This document shows positions 52,949-61,166 of a stretch of DNA of 64,000 nt, one piece after another. Positions within the stretch are counted from its first letter, which is position 1. Each line of letters begins with the position of its first letter. The stretch lies in contig FOLJ01000021.1 of assembly GCA_900112325.1 (NCBI GenBank), positions 57,321-121,320 of the forward strand, given 5' to 3'. The position numbers and the translations under genes are program-made. This DNA comes from Micromonospora sediminimaris. GTDB lineage: Bacteria; Actinomycetota; Actinomycetes; Mycobacteriales; Micromonosporaceae. The notes under the pieces are model-generated. The model was given only the letters and a program-made list of their open reading frames with translations. It had not been told where the DNA came from and searched no databases.

Positions 52949-54445
52949 ATGACGGCTGTGCTACCCCCCGGCACCCCAACTGTTCAGGGCAACCACCTGA
53001 TCTCCACCAGCCCGGCCACGGGCGACGAAGCGGGACGCGTTCCGGTCGCCGCCGCGGTGGACGTCGAACGTGCCGTCGAGCGGGCCCGCGCCGCCGGCCA
53101 GTGGTGGGCGGGGCTCGGCTACACCGAGCGGCGGGAGCGGCTGCTGCGCTGGCGGCGGCTGCTCGCGCAGCGGATGGAGGAGTTGGCCGGCCTGATGCAC
53201 GCCGAGGGCGGCAAACCGGTCGCCGACGCACTCGTCGAGATCGTGACCGCGGTGGAGCACGTCGACTGGGCGGCCCGTAACGCCCGGCGGGTGCTCGGCC
53301 CCCGGCGGGTCCGCTCACGGCTCGTCCTGGCCGAATTCTCGGCGCACCTGGAGTACCAGCCGCATGGCGTGGTCGGCGTGATCGGGCCCTGGAACTATCC
53401 CGTCTTCACCCCTATCGGTTCCATCGCGTACGCACTGGCGGCCGGCAACGCGGTGGTCTTCAAGCCGAGCGAGTACACCCCGGTCGTCGGTCAGTGGCTC
53501 GTCGACAGCTTCGCCGAGGTGGTGCCCGAGCATCCGGTGCTCACCGCGGTGCACGGCCTCGGCGACGTCGGCGCCGCCCTGTGCCGGGCCGGCGTCGACA
53601 AGCTCGCCTTCACCGGCTCTACCGCCACCGCGAAGAAGGTGATGGCGGCCTGCGCCGAGTCGCTGACCCCGGTGCTGCTGGAAGCCGGCGGCAAGGACGC
53701 CATGATCGTGGACTCCGACGCCGATCTGGACGCCGCCGCCGAGGCCTGCGTCTGGGGAGCGATGACCAACGCCGGGCAGACCTGCATCGGCATCGAACGG
53801 GCCTACGCCGTCGAGCCGGTCTTCGACGCGTTCGTCGACAAGGTCGTCGAGCGCGCCGGGCGGCTCACCGTCGGACCCAGGGACGCCGACATCGGACCGA
53901 TCACCATGCCGAGTCAGCTCGACGTCATCCGGCGACACATCGAGGACGCGGTGGCCCGGGGCGGTCGGGCGGTGCTCGGCGGGCCGGAGGCGGTACGACC
54001 GCCGTACGCGCACCCGACGGTGCTGGTCGAGGTGCCGGAGCAGGCTGCCGCCGTACGCGAGGAGACCTTCGGGCCGACCCTGACCATCAACCGGGTCCGC
54101 ACCGCCGACGAGGCGCTCGCCCGGGCCAACGCCCTGCCGTACGGGCTGGGTGGTTCGGTCTTCGGTCAGCGGCGCGCGGTCGCGATCGCCCGGCGGCTGC
54201 GCTCCGGCATGGCCTCGGTCAACTCGACGCTCACCTTCGCCGGCATGTCCACCCTGCCGTTCGGCGGCGTCGGCGAGTCCGGTTTCGGCCGGATCCACGG
54301 CGAGGACGGGCTGCGCGAATTCGCCCGCGCCAAGGCCGTCACCCGCCGCCGGGGTCGTTCACTGCTGCCCTCGACCACGTTCGAGCGCACCCCGGCCGAC
54401 GTCGCCCGGCTGGTGAAGGCGGTCAAGCTGCTCTACGGCCGGTGA
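52949..54445 (+). CDS. NAD(P)-dependent aldehyde dehydrogenase
   Basis: 498 residues with full ALDH motifs: VVGVIGPWNYPVFTPIGSIAYALAAGNAVVFKPSEYTP, FTGSTATAKKVMAACAES, LEAGGKDAMIVDSDADLDAAAEACVWGAMTNAGQTCIGIERAYAV (catalytic Cys in GQTCIG, Glu in LEAGGK), EETFGPTLTINRV, and LPFGGVGESGFGRIHGEDGLREFA. Nearest by eye to the class-3 / succinate-semialdehyde-like group. It has its own leaderless promoter, so it is an independent unit. The substrate is unknown. Confidence 0.93.
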   Translation: MTAVLPPGTPTVQGNHLISTSPATGDEAGRVPVAAAVDVERAVERARAAGQWWAGLGYTERRERLLRWRRLLAQRMEELAGLMHAEGGKPVADALVEIVTAVEHVDWAARNARRVLGPRRVRSRLVLAEFSAHLEYQPHGVVGVIGPWNYPVFTPIGSIAYALAAGNAVVFKPSEYTPVVGQWLVDSFAEVVPEHPVLTAVHGLGDVGAALCRAGVDKLAFTGSTATAKKVMAACAESLTPVLLEAGGKDAMIVDSDADLDAAAEACVWGAMTNAGQTCIGIERAYAVEPVFDAFVDKVVERAGRLTVGPRDADIGPITMPSQLDVIRRHIEDAVARGGRAVLGGPEAVRPPYAHPTVLVEVPEQAAAVREETFGPTLTINRVRTADEALARANALPYGLGGSVFGQRRAVAIARRLRSGMASVNSTLTFAGMSTLPFGGVGESGFGRIHGEDGLREFARAKAVTRRRGRSLLPSTTFERTPADVARLVKAVKLLYGR

Positions 54446-54457
54446 CCGCGGCACCGC

Positions 54458-55117
54458 CTAGAAGAGCGTCAACTCGTCCCGCTCGATGCCGCGCAGCCGG
54501 TCGTAGTCGACCACCACGCAGCGGATCCCCCGGTCGGTGGCGAGCACCCGGGCCTGCGGCTTGATCTCCTGCGCCGCGAACACCCCGGCGACCGGGGCGA
54601 GCAGCGGATCCCGGTTGAGCAACTCCAGGTAGCGGGTGAGCTGCTCCACGCCGTCGATCTCGCCACGGCGCTTCACCTCGACGGCGACCGTGCCCTGGTT
54701 GGCGTCCCGGCAGAGCAGGTCGACCGGGCCGATCGCGGTCATGTACTCGCGGCGGATCAGGGTGTAGCCGTCTCCCAGCGCCTCGGGGTTGGCCGCCAGC
54801 AACTCCTGGAGGTGAGCCTCCACGCCGTCCTTGCGCAGCCCGGGATCGACACCCAACTCGTACGAGGTGTCCTGGAAGATCTCCTCCAGGGTGATCCGCA
54901 GCTCCTCGCCGGCCTTGTTGACCACCCGCCAGACGCCCGGGGCCTCCTCCAGCCGGCACGGCGGGCTCATCCAGTTCAACGGCTTGTACGCCCGGTCATC
55001 GGCGTGGATGGAGACCGATCCGTCCGCCTTCACCATCAGCAGCCGGGTGGCCGGCGGCAGGTGGGCCGAGAGTCGTCCGACATAGTCCACCGAGCATTTC
55101 GCAATCACCAACCGCAC
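54458..55117 (-). CDS. nucS: Mismatch-specific endonuclease NucS
   Basis: 219 residues, the actinobacterial NucS/EndoMS size. N-terminal dimer/DNA-binding part MRLVIAKCSVDYVGRLSAHLPPATRLLMVKADGSVSIHADD; RecB-like catalytic core GPVDLLCRDANQGTVAVEVKRRGEIDGVEQLTRYLE (Asp, Glu, Lys). The last residues DELTLF are a beta-clamp-binding peptide. It makes double-strand cuts at mismatches, the non-canonical mismatch repair that replaces MutS/MutL in Actinobacteria. Confidence 0.96.
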   Translation of the reverse strand: MRLVIAKCSVDYVGRLSAHLPPATRLLMVKADGSVSIHADDRAYKPLNWMSPPCRLEEAPGVWRVVNKAGEELRITLEEIFQDTSYELGVDPGLRKDGVEAHLQELLAANPEALGDGYTLIRREYMTAIGPVDLLCRDANQGTVAVEVKRRGEIDGVEQLTRYLELLNRDPLLAPVAGVFAAQEIKPQARVLATDRGIRCVVVDYDRLRGIERDELTLF

Positions 55118-55182
55118 CCGAGCAGGGTAGCGGAGTCACCGGACATCGCCACCGAGCGGCGCTGGCGTGCCGGTGCCATGCT

Positions 55183-55809
55183 GTGCTGGTGCTCGAAGTG
55201 CTCACCGGTACCGGCCTCGCCGCCTCGGCGGGGCTGAACGCCTACATTCCGTTGCTGGCGATGGGGCTGCTGGCCCGCTACACCAGCGTCATAGACCTGC
55301 CTGGCGGGTGGCAGTGGCTCGGCAACGAGTGGGTGCTGGGCATCCTCGCGGTGCTGCTCGTCGTCGAGGTCGTGGCGGACAAGGTGCCAGTGGTCGACCA
55401 CGTCAACGACATGGTGCAGACGGTCGTCCGGCCGACGGCCGGCGGGTTGGCGTTCGGGGCCGGATCCGCGTCCGAGACCGTGACGGTGAGCGATCCGGAC
55501 AGCTTCTTCGCCAGTGGCGGCCAGTGGTTGCCGGTGCTGGTCGGGGTGCTCATCGCGTTCGGCGTACACCTGCTGAAATCGACAGCCCGTCCGGTGATCA
55601 ATGCGGCCACGGCCGGCGTGGGCGCGCCGGTGGCGAGCACCGCCGAGGACGCCACGAGCGTGGTGATGTCACTCGTCGCGATCATCCTGCCGGTGCTGGT
55701 GCTCGTGTTCCTGGTCGGCCTCGTGCTCTTCCTCCCGTGGCTGCTGCGCCGCCGGGCGGACCGGCGGCGGGAGCGGCAGGCCGCACGGGAGGCGGGCTTC
55801 CGCGTCTGA
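55183..55809 (+). CDS. DUF4126 membrane protein
   Basis: 208 residues from GTG 55183. Features: LEVLTGTGLAASAGLNAYIPLLAMGLLARY (N-terminal helix with the SAGLNAY family motif), EWVLGILAVLLVVEVVADKVPVVDHVNDMVQTVVRPTAGGLAFG, and two C-terminal helices followed by a basic tail (RRRADRRRERQAAREAG). An integral membrane protein of unknown role. It follows nucS tail-to-head with a short gap and no evident functional tie. Confidence 0.87.
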   Translation: MLVLEVLTGTGLAASAGLNAYIPLLAMGLLARYTSVIDLPGGWQWLGNEWVLGILAVLLVVEVVADKVPVVDHVNDMVQTVVRPTAGGLAFGAGSASETVTVSDPDSFFASGGQWLPVLVGVLIAFGVHLLKSTARPVINAATAGVGAPVASTAEDATSVVMSLVAIILPVLVLVFLVGLVLFLPWLLRRRADRRRERQAAREAGFRV

Positions 55810-55893
55810 CTACGGACCACCGGCACGGCCGAAACGCCACCCCAACCTGCCCTAAAGCCTAAAATTGGGGCAATCAACGGAGGAGGTTGGGTC

Positions 55894-56193
55894 ATGACCG
55901 CAGCAATGGAGATGCCCCGGGTCCAGGAGTGCGTGGTTGCCGCCTGCGCGTACAACCACACCGGCGACTGTCACGCCTTCGCCATCACCATCGGCAGCAT
56001 GGACCACGCCCACTGCCACACCTTCATCGAGATGCCCGCCGTCCGGGCCGGCCTCGACGGGCAGATCGCCCAGGTCGGGGCGTGCCAGCGCGCCGACTGC
56101 CGGCACAACGAGCAGTTGGAGTGCCAGGCACCGGCGATCCGGGTCGGCCCCGACGCCGACATGGCCGACTGCATAACCTACGACCACCGCTGA
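55894..56193 (+). CDS. Tandem DUF1540 protein
   Basis: 99 residues with two copies of the cysteine-rich DUF1540 motif: CVVAACAYNHTGDCHAFAITIGSMDHAHCHTF (about 13-44) and CQRADCRHNEQLECQAPAIRVGPDADMADCITY (about 64-96). Each copy has four Cys and a near-identical A-I-x-I/V-G segment, which suggests metal binding. Function unknown. A GGAGG (55880-55884) nine bases upstream supports ATG 55894; an ATG at 55906 is also in frame. Confidence 0.9.
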   Translation: MTAAMEMPRVQECVVAACAYNHTGDCHAFAITIGSMDHAHCHTFIEMPAVRAGLDGQIAQVGACQRADCRHNEQLECQAPAIRVGPDADMADCITYDHR

Positions 56194-56202
56194 GACCTCG
56201 TC

Positions 56203-56235
56203 CGTGCGGTCCCGGCCACGTGCCGGGACCGCACG
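56203..56235. terminator. Bidirectional terminator
   Basis: 14-bp perfect stem CGTGCGGTCCCGGC (56203-56216) with 56222-56235, loop CACGT, exactly between the DUF1540 stop (56193) and the meaA stop (56236). Confidence 0.8.
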
Positions 56236-58239
56236 TCACAGCTCGTTCGCCTGCCGGATGACGGTGACCAGCTCGTCGATGATGTCGGTGAGGGCGAAGT
56301 CCTTCGGGGTGAACACCCGCGCCACCCCGGCCGCGCGCAGGCGCTCGGCATCCGGAGCGGGAATGATGCCGCCGACCACCACCGGCAGGTCCGGTCGGCC
56401 GGCGGCGCGCAACCCGTCGAGCACCGCCGGTACCGCCGCCAGGTGTGAGCCGGAGAGCACGGAGAGCCCCACCAGGTCCACGTCCTCCTCCACCGCGGCG
56501 GCCACGATCTGCCCGGCGGTGAGCCGGATGCCCTGGTAGACCACCTCGAAGCCGGCGTCGCGGGCGCGTACCGCGATCTGCTCGGCACCGTTGGAGTGGC
56601 CATCCAGGCCGGGCTTGCCGACAAGCAGTCGCAGCCGCCCGCTGCCCAGCTCGCGGGCGGTGGCGGCGACCCGGGCGCGGACCTCGGCCAGACCCTCGTC
56701 ACCACCGCTGGCAGACCCGCCCGCCAGCCCGGTCGGGGCCCGGTACTCGCCGAACACCCGGCGCAGGGCCGCCGCCCACTCGCCGGTGGTCACCCCGGCC
56801 CGGACACACTCCAGGGTGGCCGTCATCAGGTTCGTCGTGGTCGCGGCGTCCGCACGCAGCCGGGCCAGTGCCGCGTCCACGGCCGCCGGGTCGCGGTCGG
56901 CCCGCCAGGCGCGTACGGCCGTTGCGGCAGCGACCTCGACGGCGGGATCGACCTGCACGACCGCGTCGGCACCGGCGGCGGTCAGCGGTGACGGTTCGGT
57001 CCCGGTGAACCGGTTGACGCCGACCACCACGTCGCTGCCGGCCTCGATCCGTCGCCGCCGATCGGCCAGGGAGGCCACCAGGGCGCTCTTGAGGTAGCCG
57101 GTCTCCACGGCGGCGACCACACCACCCATCTCCAGCACCGTCGCCAACTCGGCCCGGGCGCCGGTGACGATCTCGTCGACAAGCGCGGTCATCACCCGCG
57201 AGCCGTCGAACAGATCCGGATACTCCAGCAGGTCCGACTCGTACGCGAGCACCTGTTGCATGCGCAGCGACCACTGCTGGTCCCACGGACGCGGCAGGCC
57301 GAGCGCCTCGTTCCAGGCCGGCAGTTGCACCGCCCGCGCCCGTGCCCCACGGGAGAGGGTGACCCCCAGCATCTCCAGCACGATCCGCTGCACGTTGTTC
57401 TCCGGCTGGGCCTCGGTGAGCCCGAGGGAGTTGACCTGCACGCCGTACCGGAAGCGGCGCCGCTTCGGATCCTCGACGCCGTACCGGTCGCGGGTGATCT
57501 CGTCCCACAACGCGCCGAACGCGCGCATCTTGGCGATCTCCTCGACGAACCGCACCCCGGCGTTGACGAAGAACGAGACCCGCTGGACCACGTCGCCCAT
57601 CCGCCGCGCCGGCACCTGGCCGCCGTCGCGCACTGTGTCGAGCACCGCCACCGCCGTGGCCAGCGCGAACGCCACTTCCTGCACGGGCGTGGCCCCGGCT
57701 TCCTGAAGGTGGTACGAGCAGATGTTGACCGGGTTCCAGCGCGGCATCTCGCGCAGCGTGTACGCGATCACGTCCGCGGTCAGTCGCAGCGAGGCGGCCG
57801 GCGGGAAGATGTGCGTGCCTCGGGAGAGGTACTCCTTGATGATGTCGTTCTGGGTGGTGCCGGCGCAGCGGGCGAGGTCGGCGCCCTGCTCGGCGGCGAC
57901 CGTGCCGTAGAGGCCGAGCAGCCACATCGCCGGCGCGTTGATGGTCATCGAGGTGTTCATGTCGGCCAGCGGGATGCCCTCGAAGAGCACCCGCATGTCG
58001 CCCAGATGCGACACCGGGACGCCGACCCGGCCGACCTCGCCGGTGGCGAGTTCGTGGTCGGGGTCGTACCCGGTCTGGGTGGGCAGGTCGAAGGCGACCG
58101 ACAGACCGGTCTGCCCCTTGGCCAGGTTGCGGCGGAAGAGCGCGTTGGTCGCGGCGGCGGAGGAGTGCCCCGCGTACGTGCGCATCACCCAGGGGCGGTC
58201 ACGCTCCGGCAGCCGGCCCGGGAGTGCCTTCTCATCCAT
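56236..58239 (-). CDS. meaA: Ethylmalonyl-CoA mutase (MeaA), B12-dependent
   Basis: 667 residues, single chain. The barrel domain opens ERDRPWVMRTYAGHSSAAATNALFRRNLAKGQTGLSVAFDLPTQTGYDPDHELATGEVGRVGV; NDIIKEYLSRGTHIFPPAASLRLTADV follows. The C-terminal cobalamin-binding domain carries the base-off signature GLDGHSNGAEQIA (D-x-H-x2-G) and GLSVLSGSH. This layout and the RTYAGHS motif match MeaA/Ecm, which converts (2R)-ethylmalonyl-CoA to methylsuccinyl-CoA. A palindromic operator lies 15 bp upstream of the ATG. It works downstream of Ccr (39430) and the epimerase (38702). Confidence 0.94.
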   Translation of the reverse strand: MDEKALPGRLPERDRPWVMRTYAGHSSAAATNALFRRNLAKGQTGLSVAFDLPTQTGYDPDHELATGEVGRVGVPVSHLGDMRVLFEGIPLADMNTSMTINAPAMWLLGLYGTVAAEQGADLARCAGTTQNDIIKEYLSRGTHIFPPAASLRLTADVIAYTLREMPRWNPVNICSYHLQEAGATPVQEVAFALATAVAVLDTVRDGGQVPARRMGDVVQRVSFFVNAGVRFVEEIAKMRAFGALWDEITRDRYGVEDPKRRRFRYGVQVNSLGLTEAQPENNVQRIVLEMLGVTLSRGARARAVQLPAWNEALGLPRPWDQQWSLRMQQVLAYESDLLEYPDLFDGSRVMTALVDEIVTGARAELATVLEMGGVVAAVETGYLKSALVASLADRRRRIEAGSDVVVGVNRFTGTEPSPLTAAGADAVVQVDPAVEVAAATAVRAWRADRDPAAVDAALARLRADAATTTNLMTATLECVRAGVTTGEWAAALRRVFGEYRAPTGLAGGSASGGDEGLAEVRARVAATARELGSGRLRLLVGKPGLDGHSNGAEQIAVRARDAGFEVVYQGIRLTAGQIVAAAVEEDVDLVGLSVLSGSHLAAVPAVLDGLRAAGRPDLPVVVGGIIPAPDAERLRAAGVARVFTPKDFALTDIIDELVTVIRQANEL

Positions 58240-58253
58240 GGCCGGAGTTTAAG

Positions 58254-58266
58254 TTACCGTTCAGTA
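58254..58266. promoter_or_regulatory. Palindromic operator upstream of meaA
   Basis: TTACCGTTCAGTA shares 12 consecutive bases with the ccr site. On the meaA strand it overlaps a TAACTT that could be the -10 box, a layout expected for repression. Confidence 0.65.
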
Positions 58267-58346
58267 GAGTGGGTTGTGCAAAACCACACAGCCGCCACCA
58301 CCCCCGGTGCGGACGCCGGGTCCCGGCGGGCCGCACACTTGACGGC

Positions 58347-59195
58347 ATGAGTGACGACGTCGCGATCCGCGTCCGGGGGCTGCGCAAGACGTACGGCGAC
58401 AGTCTCGCGGTCGCCGGCCTGGACCTGGACGTCCACCGGGGCGAGGTGTTCGCCCTGCTCGGGCCGAACGGCGCCGGCAAGACCACAACCGTGGAGATCC
58501 TGGAGGGCTACCGCCAGCGCGACGCCGGCGAGGTACGCGTCCTCGACGTCGACCCGGCCAGCCCGACGCGCGACTGGCGGGGGCGGGTCGGCATCGTGTT
58601 CCAGGGCACCGGGGAGTTCGACGAACTCTCCGTCGCCGAGGTGGTGCACCACTTCGCCGGCTTCTACGCCGACGCCGACGACCCCGACAAGGTGATCGAA
58701 CGGGTAGGGCTGGCCGCCAAGGCCCGCGCCCGTACGCACACCCTCTCCGGTGGTCAGAAGCGCCGGCTCGACGTGGCACTCGGCATCGTCGGTCGCCCGG
58801 AGCTGCTCTTTCTGGACGAGCCGACCACCGGCTTCGACCCGGAGGCCCGGCGGGAGTTCTGGGAGCTGATCCGTGATCTCGCCGCCGCCGGCACCACAAT
58901 CGTGCTGACCACGCACTACCTGGACGAGGCCGAGGCGCTCGCCGACCGGGTGGGCGTGATCGCCGCCGGCCGGCTGGTCGAGGTAGCCGCGCCGAACCAG
59001 CTCGGCAACCGGCAGGAGGCGCTGGCCACGGTCTCCTGGCGTACCCCCGATGGCACGCCGGACAGCGCGCAGAGCGCGACGCCGACGGCGCTGGTGGCGG
59101 AACTCGCCGCGCGGTTCGGCGGTGAGGTGCCCGGCCTGACCGTCACCCGGCCCACCCTTGAGGACATCTACCTGACGATGATCGGACACCGATGA
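58347..59195 (+). CDS. ABC transporter ATP-binding protein (DrrA-like)
   Basis: 282 residues from ATG 58347. Walker A GPNGAGKTT, Q-loop region VFQGTGEFDELSV, signature LSGGQKRRLDVALGIVGRP, Walker B LLFLDEPTTGFDP, H-loop TTHYLDEAEALADRV. The C-terminal extension after 230 is typical of DrrA-type drug/lipid exporter ATPases. Its TGA overlaps the permease ATG (ATGA at 59192-59195). No regulator is adjacent; a role in exporting a drug or lipid is inferred from family only. Confidence 0.94.
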   Translation: MSDDVAIRVRGLRKTYGDSLAVAGLDLDVHRGEVFALLGPNGAGKTTTVEILEGYRQRDAGEVRVLDVDPASPTRDWRGRVGIVFQGTGEFDELSVAEVVHHFAGFYADADDPDKVIERVGLAAKARARTHTLSGGQKRRLDVALGIVGRPELLFLDEPTTGFDPEARREFWELIRDLAAAGTTIVLTTHYLDEAEALADRVGVIAAGRLVEVAAPNQLGNRQEALATVSWRTPDGTPDSAQSATPTALVAELAARFGGEVPGLTVTRPTLEDIYLTMIGHR

Positions 59196-60040
59196 CCACC
59201 ACGACGAGACCGGCGGAACCGGTCACCGCCGCAGCCCCCGCCCGGCGCAGCGGCCCGGCCGGCCTCGCCCTGCGTCAGGGGCGGCTGGAGATCCGGCAGT
59301 TCCTGCGCAGCCGCGAGTCCGTCGTGTTCACGCTTGGCTTCCCCCTCATCATGGTGCTGATCTTCGCGTCGATCTTCGACGAGGAGATCGCGCCCGGGGT
59401 GAGCTACACGCAGTACTTCATCACCGGCATGATCGCGACCGGCCTGATGACGGTCAGCTTCCAGAACCTCGGCATCTGGATCCCGATCGAACGGGACCGG
59501 GGTGTGCTCAAGCGCTACCGGGGCACCCCGATGCCGAAGTGGGTCTGGTTCGCCGGCAAAGTGATCATGGTGCTGGTGACCGGCGTGGTGATGACCGCGC
59601 TGCTGCTCGCGGTATCGGTGACCCTGTTCGACCTGGAACTGCCGACCACCACCACGGCCTGGGTGACCTTCGGATGGGTGAGCGCCCTGGGGGTGACCGC
59701 CTGCACGCTCTGCGGCATCGCCATCTCATCGCTGGCCCGGACCGCCCGCAGCGGTTCGGCGGTGGTCACCCCGGTCGCGCTGGTGCTCCAGTTCATCTCC
59801 GGGGTCTTCTTCGTCTTCACCAACCTGCCGACCTGGATGCAGCAGGTGGCGGCGCTGTTCCCGCTCAAGTGGATGTGCCAGGGCCTACGGGCGGTGTTCC
59901 TGCCGGAGAGCTTCGGTGCGGACGAGCCCGGCGGCTCGTTCGAGCTCACCCGCGTCGCCCTGGTGCTGGGCGTCTGGTGCGTGATCGGTCTGGTGCTCTG
60001 CCTGACCACCTTCCGCTGGACCACCCGCCGCGACGGCTGA
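59192..60040 (+). CDS. ABC-2 type transporter permease
   Basis: 282 residues. Six membrane spans of the ABC-2 (DrrB-like) permease: VFTLGFPLIMVLIFASIFDEEIAPGVSYTQYFITGMIATGLMTVSFQNLGIWIPIERDRGVLKRYRGTPMPKWVWFAGKVIMVLVTGVVMTALLL and later ALVLGVWCVIGLVLCLTTFRW. The ERDRGVLKRYRGTP loop is the cytoplasmic coupling region. It is translationally coupled to the ATPase upstream; a two-way terminator follows. Confidence 0.93.
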   Translation: MTTTTRPAEPVTAAAPARRSGPAGLALRQGRLEIRQFLRSRESVVFTLGFPLIMVLIFASIFDEEIAPGVSYTQYFITGMIATGLMTVSFQNLGIWIPIERDRGVLKRYRGTPMPKWVWFAGKVIMVLVTGVVMTALLLAVSVTLFDLELPTTTTAWVTFGWVSALGVTACTLCGIAISSLARTARSGSAVVTPVALVLQFISGVFFVFTNLPTWMQQVAALFPLKWMCQGLRAVFLPESFGADEPGGSFELTRVALVLGVWCVIGLVLCLTTFRWTTRRDG

Positions 60041-60045
60041 GCCAC

Positions 60046-60070
60046 GGGGAGGGCCCGACCGGCCCTCCCC
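60046..60070. terminator. Bidirectional terminator
   Basis: 10-bp perfect stem GGGGAGGGCC (60046-60055) with 60061-60070, loop CGACC, between the convergent ABC permease and hbd. Confidence 0.75.
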
Positions 60071-60080
60071 CGCAGCGACG

Positions 60081-60929
60081 TCAGTACGAGTAGAAGCCCT
60101 GGCCGGTCTTGCGGCCCAGATCGCCTGCGGTGGCCATGCGCTGCAACAGCTCCGGCGGGAAGAACTTCTCGTCCGCCGTGTCGGTGTAGATGTTGCGGGT
60201 CGCGTTCAGCAACACGTCGACACCGGTCAGGTCGACGGTGGCCAGCGGGCCCATCGCGTGCCCGAAGCCGAGCCGGCAGGCGGTGTCCAGGTCCTCGGCG
60301 GAGATGACGCCCGCCTCGACCAGTTTGACCGCCTCCATGGCCAGCGCGCAGATCAGCCGGGTGGTGACGAAGCCGGCGATGTCCCGGTTCACCACCACGA
60401 CGGTCTTGCCGATCTCCTCGGCGAAGGACTTCGCCCGTTCCAGGGTGGCATCGCTGGTCTTGTAGCCACGCACCAGCTCGCAGAGCTTCATCATCGGCAC
60501 CGGCGAGAAGAAGTGGGTGCCGACGACCGCCTCCGGACGCTCGGTGGCCGTCGCGATCTGGGTCACCGGAATCGCCGAGGTGTTGGTGGCCAGCACCGCG
60601 TCCGCCTTGCAGATCTTGTCCAGGGCGCGGAACACCTCGTGCTTGATCTCCAGCTTCTCGAAGACCGCCTCGATGACTATGTCCGCGTCGCCGGCCGCCT
60701 CCAGCTCGGTGGTGGGGGTGATCCGCCCGAGTGCCGACTCGACCTCGTCGTCGGTGAGCTTGCCCTTCTCGGCGAACTTCGCAAGCGACCGCCGGATGCC
60801 GTCCAGACCGCGCTTCGTCGCCGTCTCGTCCAGATCCCGCAGCACCACCTGCCAGCCCGCCTGCGCCGCCACCTGGGCGATGCCCGAACCCATCAGACCG
60901 GCACCGACGACCGCGAGTCGACCCGCCAT
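60081..60929 (-). CDS. hbd: 3-hydroxybutyryl-CoA dehydrogenase
   Basis: 282 residues from ATG 60929 (GGGAG eight bases upstream), single unit. NAD-binding VVGAGLMGSGIAQVAAQAGWQVVLRD; catalytic His in VVGTHFFSPVPMMKLCELVRG; DIAGFVTTRLICALAMEAVKLVEAGVISAEDLDTACRLGFGHAMGPL is the C-terminal dimerisation domain. It interconverts acetoacetyl-CoA and 3-hydroxybutyryl-CoA, the step between thiolase (37441) and crotonyl-CoA. The CCTGAACGAT decamer upstream is shared with icmA. A MITE-like element lies just beyond. Confidence 0.95.
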   Translation of the reverse strand: MAGRLAVVGAGLMGSGIAQVAAQAGWQVVLRDLDETATKRGLDGIRRSLAKFAEKGKLTDDEVESALGRITPTTELEAAGDADIVIEAVFEKLEIKHEVFRALDKICKADAVLATNTSAIPVTQIATATERPEAVVGTHFFSPVPMMKLCELVRGYKTSDATLERAKSFAEEIGKTVVVVNRDIAGFVTTRLICALAMEAVKLVEAGVISAEDLDTACRLGFGHAMGPLATVDLTGVDVLLNATRNIYTDTADEKFFPPELLQRMATAGDLGRKTGQGFYSY

Positions 60930-60981
60930 GCTGCTTCTCCCTCGCTGCGAATGAGTGTCTGTCTGCACCCTAGTCGGGGAG

Positions 60982-60991
60982 CCTGAACGAT
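60982..60991. promoter_or_regulatory. CCTGAACGAT decamer upstream of hbd
   Basis: Identical to the decamer at 35896-35905 upstream of icmA. It lies 53 bp before the hbd ATG and directly beside the MITE-like element. Confidence 0.4.
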
Positions 60992-60992
60992 G

Positions 60993-61162
60993 GCTAAGCG
61001 CGACCGGCAATAGGGCGGTGGAGGCGAGGCGGGTCCTGGCCGAGGATGGCAAGGCGGAGGAGGAGGCCATGCCGGTGTTGCATGGCCGACGACGACAACG
61101 CCGCCAGCCGAAGCGCCAGGGCACGCCGCAGCCCCGCCAGTCCTATTGCCGGTCGTGCTAAG
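60993..61162. mobile_element. MITE-like element of 158 bp with 14-bp terminal inverted repeats
   Basis: Terminal repeats CGACCGGCAATAGG (61001-61014) and its exact complement (61142-61155), extendable outward with one mismatch, enclose about 127 bp. A 6-bp direct repeat GCTAAG flanks both ends (60993-60998, 61157-61162), like a target-site duplication. Inside is a second perfect hairpin (GGCCATGC/GCATGGCC, 61065-61087). No transposase is present. The element ends 4 bp from the murA stop. Confidence 0.5.
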
Positions 61163-61166
61163 GCGC

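Noticed and set aside
58240..58346. Cobalamin riboswitch upstream of the B12-dependent genes
   Set aside because: The gap upstream of meaA is too short, and no B12-box-like sequence is visible before meaA, icmA or pduO.
60955..61161. A 68-residue basic protein ending RRRQRRQPKRQG...CRSC
   Set aside because: It lies almost wholly inside the MITE-like element, has no ribosome-binding site and shares no motif with a known family.
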